Source: Rhodospirillaceae bacterium UBA3470 (GTDB lineage: Bacteria; Pseudomonadota; Alphaproteobacteria; Rhodospirillales; Casp-alpha2). From it: a stretch of DNA of 9,582 nucleotides. Shown piece after piece: positions 6,399 through 9,582 of the stretch; the stretch's first letter is position 1, and the number at the start of each line of letters is the position of its first letter. The DNA lies in contig DFRF01000205.1 of NCBI GenBank assembly GCA_002378125.1, positions 1-9,582 of the forward strand, given 5' to 3'. A program made the translations under genes and the position numbers. Below the pieces are notes generated by a model, which made no database searches, was not told where the DNA came from, and saw only the letters and a list, made by a program, of their open reading frames with translations.

Positions 6399-6520
6399 TA
6401 GGACGTAGCCAAGGATAAAGGATAAGGATGGCCGTTACGTCCGTGTCGCATGTCGGCCTTTTCGCCATGGTGCGGCGCGGCGATATGGCCTTCATCGGCT
6501 TCCGATTTACTCCCTAATTA
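6399..6520. other. Spacer between the tandem repeat and the dehydrogenase stop
   Basis: This segment contains the tandem AAGGATA pair (6411-6424) and otherwise nothing I can name. It should hold the 3' end of the tctB-tctA-dehydrogenase transcript, but no stem followed by a T-run is visible on the minus strand, so termination there may be Rho-dependent. Confidence 0.4.
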
Positions 6521-7534
6521 CTAACTTTCCCCGGCCAGAACCTCCGCCACATCAACGTGCCTGCGTTCGGTCACGGATTTGATGCCGGCCTTGATCACGG
6601 CGAGGCTTTCCGTGGCACTGTCGCCGCCCACTTCCGGATTGGCACCGCCTTCCGTTGCGTCGGCCCATTCGATGAGTTGTTCGGCCAGGGTGTCAACCTT
6701 GTCGACACTGATCTGGTATTGCTCGTTATGCCCCTGGTTTAGGGCGCGTAGCCCGTCGAAAAGGTTATAGTAAGCGCTCATCTTTTTACCGTAGATGTTC
6801 ATAACGTAATATTCGGACGCCGACGCGTAGCAGGTATTGAGCGATGAAATGGCGCCGTTCTCATGGGTCATGAGAAGTGAGCCCACGTCTGGGTTGTCGC
6901 CTGGCAAAACCAATTGTGAAGCCATGCCCGAAACCGACTTGATCGGTCCCAAGAGCATCATCAAGACGTCTACGTAGTGGAGACCGATCTGCAGCATGAC
7001 GCCACCCGGCATGCCCTCGGCGGTGTAACGCCAGTGGCCAGGCTCGAATTGACCGGCGCGGTCGCGGCTGATGTTAGCTTCCGCATTGACCATGACGCCA
7101 AAGTCGCCGGCGGCAATCTTGTCACGAATCCAGCGGAAATGCCCTTCCCGCCGGCGCTGATAGCCGACGCCTAGGGTTACGCCTTCATTCTGGCAGACCG
7201 CGGTGATAGCGCGGGCCTCACTGATAGTGTTGGCGATGGGTTTGTCCAGGAAAATATGCTTACCGGCTTTTGCGGCCGCCGCCGTGGTTTCCAAGTGTAC
7301 GTGGTTTGGCGTGGTGTTAATGATACCTTCCACATTGTCATCCGCCAGGATGTCCTCAAAGCTGCCGGCTGCTTCGCACCCGTATTTTTTCGCGAAGGCG
7401 ACGCGTTTGTCTTCCGATCGGGTAAAACAAGAAACGACTTCAACACGGCCGCCTGTACGGCCCGCGGCGTCCGCAAGCACATCCGACCACCAGCCAATGC
7501 CAATGGACGCAACTTTGAACGGGGATTGGGACAT
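6521..7534 (-). CDS. Gfo/Idh/MocA family oxidoreductase
   Basis: A 337-residue NAD(P)-dependent dehydrogenase of the family that oxidises sugars, cyclitols and related hydroxy acids. The N-terminal Rossmann domain has the glycine-rich turn KVASIGIGWWSDVLADAA (7-24), TPNHVHLE (75-82) and the sugar-dehydrogenase lysine motif as DKP (97-99), where EKP is the usual form. The C-terminal domain has GGVMLQIGLHYVD (177-189), with H186 and D189 retained but Gln182 where many relatives carry Asp. The ATG at 7534 overlaps the tctA stop (TGATG), and an AGGAG lies about 10 bases upstream inside tctA. A much longer open frame upstream antisense-free but overlapping tctA is rejected. Translational coupling to a tricarboxylate-type transporter suggests it acts on the imported compound; substrate unknown. 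Confidence 0.9.
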   Translation of the reverse strand: MSQSPFKVASIGIGWWSDVLADAAGRTGGRVEVVSCFTRSEDKRVAFAKKYGCEAAGSFEDILADDNVEGIINTTPNHVHLETTAAAAKAGKHIFLDKPIANTISEARAITAVCQNEGVTLGVGYQRRREGHFRWIRDKIAAGDFGVMVNAEANISRDRAGQFEPGHWRYTAEGMPGGVMLQIGLHYVDVLMMLLGPIKSVSGMASQLVLPGDNPDVGSLLMTHENGAISSLNTCYASASEYYVMNIYGKKMSAYYNLFDGLRALNQGHNEQYQISVDKVDTLAEQLIEWADATEGGANPEVGGDSATESLAVIKAGIKSVTERRHVDVAEVLAGES

Positions 7535-9030
7535 CAACCTGGCTCCTTTTGATAGGGATCGACTTTGTTCCGCGTGGAACGCAGCGACCAGTATATGGAC
7601 AGCGCCGCCAGACATAGGAACGTCAGGCTGATCGGCGAGGTAAAGAAGATGGAAATATCGCCTTTCGACGATGTTAGCGCGACCCGCAAATTCTCTTCCA
7701 GGGATCGGCCCAACACCAGGGCAAGCAGCATGGGTACCACCGGCATGTCGAGCCAGCGCATGGCCAAGCCAACGAAACCAAAAAATAACATTACATAGAC
7801 ATCGAAAAAGTTGTTGCGGAGTGCATAGCTGCCGATGACGCACAACACCGCAACGGTTGGCATTAGAAGCGCACGCGGCGTCGCTAGAAGCTTCACCAAG
7901 ATACGGAGCCCTAGGATAGCAATGATGAAGTTGAAGATATTGGCCCAGAAGAATGACCAAATGAGGCCGTAGGCGAAGTCACCTCGCTCTAGGAACAACA
8001 GCGGTCCTGGTGCCAGGCCGTGGATCGTGAGTGCGCCGATTAGGATCGCGGTCACCGGGTCGCCCGGAATACCTAGTGTCATCATGGGGATCAAGGCACC
8101 ACCAGTGACTGCGTTGTTGGCCGATTCTGGCGCGGCGACGCCCTCGGCACAACCCTCCCCGAACTGTTCTGGCTTCTTTGAAGCCTTGCGGGCGTAGTCA
8201 TAGCTGATGAATGCTGCAATGGGACCGCCGGCGCCGGGCAGGATGCCTAGGAACGAGCCGGTAAACGAGCCGATACACACAGGTAAACGAATGGCTTTCA
8301 GATCGGACACCTTCGGCAGAATCGAGGTGAGTCTGGCCTGCACCTGCTTGCCGGCATTACTTGCACGCAGGTTGTCGATCAACTGCGGGATTGCGAACAG
8401 GCCGATCATCGCGGTCAGGAAATGTACGCCGGCCATCAGGTTCGCCTCTCCGAAGGTGAAGCGGGATGTGCCCATGACCGGGTCTTGGCCGATCGTTACC
8501 AGGGTCAGGCCCAAGGCCGCCGACAATAGCCCCTTGACCAGCGATTTGGCGGCGAAACTGCAAATAATCGTGAGCCCGAAGAATATAAGGGAGAACATAT
8601 CCTCTGTTCGGAACTCCAGGGCAACGTCGGCCAAAAGTGGCGCGATGAAGAATAGACAGAGGAAACTGAATAAGCCGCCGATGAAACTCGCCGTGATAGC
8701 AATGCCCAGCGCCCGGCCCGCCTCGCCCTTGGCTGACATTGTGAAGCCGTCCATCGCGGTTGCTGAGGCTGATGGAGTGCCGGGAATGTTTAACAGAACG
8801 GCAGAGAAACTGCCGCCGGTCATGCCGCCCACATAGAGCCCTAACAACAGCGCGATGGCGATATCTGCGGGTAGCACAAAGGTCACGGGCAGGACGATGA
8901 TGATCCCCGTCGAAATGGTCATGCCTGGGATCATACCCACTACCAAGCCGACGAAGACGCCTATGCACGTCGAAATCAATGGCAGAAAGCTGCTGGCCTG
9001 GCTCAGGCCGGAGAGCGCATCGGGACTCAT
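7534..9030 (-). CDS. tctA: Tripartite tricarboxylate transporter, large permease subunit TctA
   Basis: A 498-residue polytopic inner-membrane protein, the normal TctA length, which with TctB and a periplasmic TctC imports organic acids using an ion gradient. The two inverted family motifs are present. The first is GLVVGMIPGMTISTGIIIVL (28-47). The second is around residues 260-325: LGILPGAGGPIAAFISYDYA, then EGVAAPESANNAVTGGALIP and TLGIPGDPVTAILIGALTIH. Many hydrophobic helices fill the rest. The ATG at 9030 overlaps the tctB stop as ATGA, indicating translational coupling. The frame is open to 9366, but that extension lies within tctB and is not TctA-like. The stop overlaps the start of the dehydrogenase gene by one base. 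The transported solute cannot be inferred. Confidence 0.94.
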   Translation of the reverse strand: MSPDALSGLSQASSFLPLISTCIGVFVGLVVGMIPGMTISTGIIIVLPVTFVLPADIAIALLLGLYVGGMTGGSFSAVLLNIPGTPSASATAMDGFTMSAKGEAGRALGIAITASFIGGLFSFLCLFFIAPLLADVALEFRTEDMFSLIFFGLTIICSFAAKSLVKGLLSAALGLTLVTIGQDPVMGTSRFTFGEANLMAGVHFLTAMIGLFAIPQLIDNLRASNAGKQVQARLTSILPKVSDLKAIRLPVCIGSFTGSFLGILPGAGGPIAAFISYDYARKASKKPEQFGEGCAEGVAAPESANNAVTGGALIPMMTLGIPGDPVTAILIGALTIHGLAPGPLLFLERGDFAYGLIWSFFWANIFNFIIAILGLRILVKLLATPRALLMPTVAVLCVIGSYALRNNFFDVYVMLFFGFVGLAMRWLDMPVVPMLLALVLGRSLEENLRVALTSSKGDISIFFTSPISLTFLCLAALSIYWSLRSTRNKVDPYQKEPG

Positions 9031-9488
9031 GCGACGAACCCCGCCAATAACCCGCGTGGCAAAAAGACCCCGAACCCGTGTCGGAACACGAGGTAAAGCG
9101 CCGCCGTGACGGCAATCGTGCCGGTACCCACATAGACCGGCCGGCGTTCGCCAAACATTACCATCATGGCGGCGAAGAAAGGTGCCGTTGCCATAATGAA
9201 GCCCAGCGTCGGCATGGTTGCCAGATAGATTATGAAGATAGCCATAGCGGTTATGATTCGATTGCGCTCCTTTGCGTCCGGGTTGGGCGTCGTTTCCTTG
9301 GGTTGACGTAGGCTGTGAAACAGCAAACAAAAGGACAGGATCAGGATGCTCGCCATGTTGATCCAAGGGAAGAAGGACGGGTCCGGAGTGTTCGGCAAGG
9401 TACGCAATGGCAAGCCAGCCGTCAGCACACCATAGCCGGCCGCGAAAACGACCAAGACCATGGCGGCAATGATGTTTTTCCGTCGCAT
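9027..9488 (-). CDS. tctB: Tripartite tricarboxylate transporter, small membrane subunit TctB
   Basis: A 153-residue integral membrane protein, the usual TctB size, partner of TctA. Hydrophobic segments lie at about residues 6-24, 41-58, 77-93, 94-112 and 119-136. The early PDPSFFPWI (35-43) and the terminal VFRHGFGVFLPRG (134-146) fit the TctB pattern, in which a small F/Y-rich segment ends in LPxG. Sequence in this family is poorly conserved, so the call rests on topology, size and its position directly before tctA, with a 4-base ATGA overlap. There is no strong Shine-Dalgarno at the ATG at 9488. Confidence 0.88.
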   Translation of the reverse strand: MRRKNIIAAMVLVVFAAGYGVLTAGLPLRTLPNTPDPSFFPWINMASILILSFCLLFHSLRQPKETTPNPDAKERNRIITAMAIFIIYLATMPTLGFIMATAPFFAAMMVMFGERRPVYVGTGTIAVTAALYLVFRHGFGVFLPRGLLAGFVA

Positions 9489-9552
9489 TTTAGGGTCTCG
9501 TTGGTCGATAAGGAACGATGGCCCGCCGATTGCAGCGGACCGTCCTATGGGC

Positions 9553-9582
9553 TTATTTCGGCTTTTTCGAGCGGTATAGACC
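9553..9582 (-). CDS. Possible C-terminal end of a periplasmic binding protein (TctC)
   Basis: At the right edge one minus-strand frame reads GLYRSKKPK followed by TAA at 9555-9553. It is 64 bases upstream of tctB, where tctC is commonly encoded, and a GLY or GLI plus lysines is a plausible TctC ending. Nine codons are far too few to prove it; the call is based on operon context. Confidence 0.3.
   Translation of the reverse strand, partial: GLYRSKKPK

Noticed and set aside
7535..7960. 142-codon upstream extension of the dehydrogenase frame.
   Set aside because: It overlaps the strongly supported tctA sequence in another frame on the same strand. The ATG at 7534 has a ribosome-binding site and gives a normal family start.
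9031..9366. 112-codon upstream extension of the tctA frame.
   Set aside because: It overlaps tctB on the same strand and is not hydrophobic like TctA; the ATGA overlap at 9030 is a standard coupled start.

Overview
The window looks like chromosomal DNA from an alphaproteobacterium with moderate-to-high GC. This rests on the gene content and grouping: folK next to rpoZ, an NYN-domain gene followed by a family 5 uracil-DNA glycosylase, dapA followed by smpB, and a small DUF4169-type gene, a family I associate with Alphaproteobacteria. The genus cannot be named from the sequence alone. There is no rRNA, tRNA, CRISPR array, phage module or intact insertion sequence that I can support.

Layout. 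Positions 1-730 (minus strand): the start of rpoZ (RNA polymerase omega) with its own promoter, preceded by folK (folate synthesis). Positions 731-918: a divergent control region with a 7-bp-arm dyad. Positions 919-2220 (plus): an NYN/LabA-type putative nuclease gene and, 21 bases later, a family 5 uracil-DNA glycosylase gene. Positions 2225-2500 (plus): a 24-codon ORF, then a DUF4169-like gene with a very strong ribosome-binding site but an in-frame TAA at codon 19. Positions 2717-3418 (plus): a YfcG/YghU-like glutathione transferase. Positions 3419-4161: a 743-base stretch with no convincing gene but a perfect 20-bp AT-rich palindrome. Positions 4162-5552 (minus): dapA followed by smpB. Positions 5553-6520: about 970 bases with no recognisable gene, containing an 11-unit, 10-bp tandem repeat at 6291-6398. 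Positions 6521-9582 (minus): a tripartite tricarboxylate transporter operon (tctB, tctA, perhaps the last codons of tctC at the window edge) translationally coupled to a Gfo/Idh/MocA dehydrogenase gene.

How the genes fit together. The left and centre are housekeeping genes: transcription (rpoZ), folate (folK), repair (UDG), trans-translation (smpB) and lysine/peptidoglycan precursor synthesis (dapA). The right end is a catabolic unit. TctA and TctB form the membrane part of a solute importer, and the dehydrogenase encoded in the same transcript probably oxidises the imported organic acid or sugar-derived compound. The substrate cannot be read from the sequence.

I did not find an obviously new multi-gene system. 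The points most worth a second look are the broken DUF4169-like gene, the 10-bp CCTAGG-bearing tandem repeat, and the 20-bp palindrome in the gene-free gap after the glutathione transferase.
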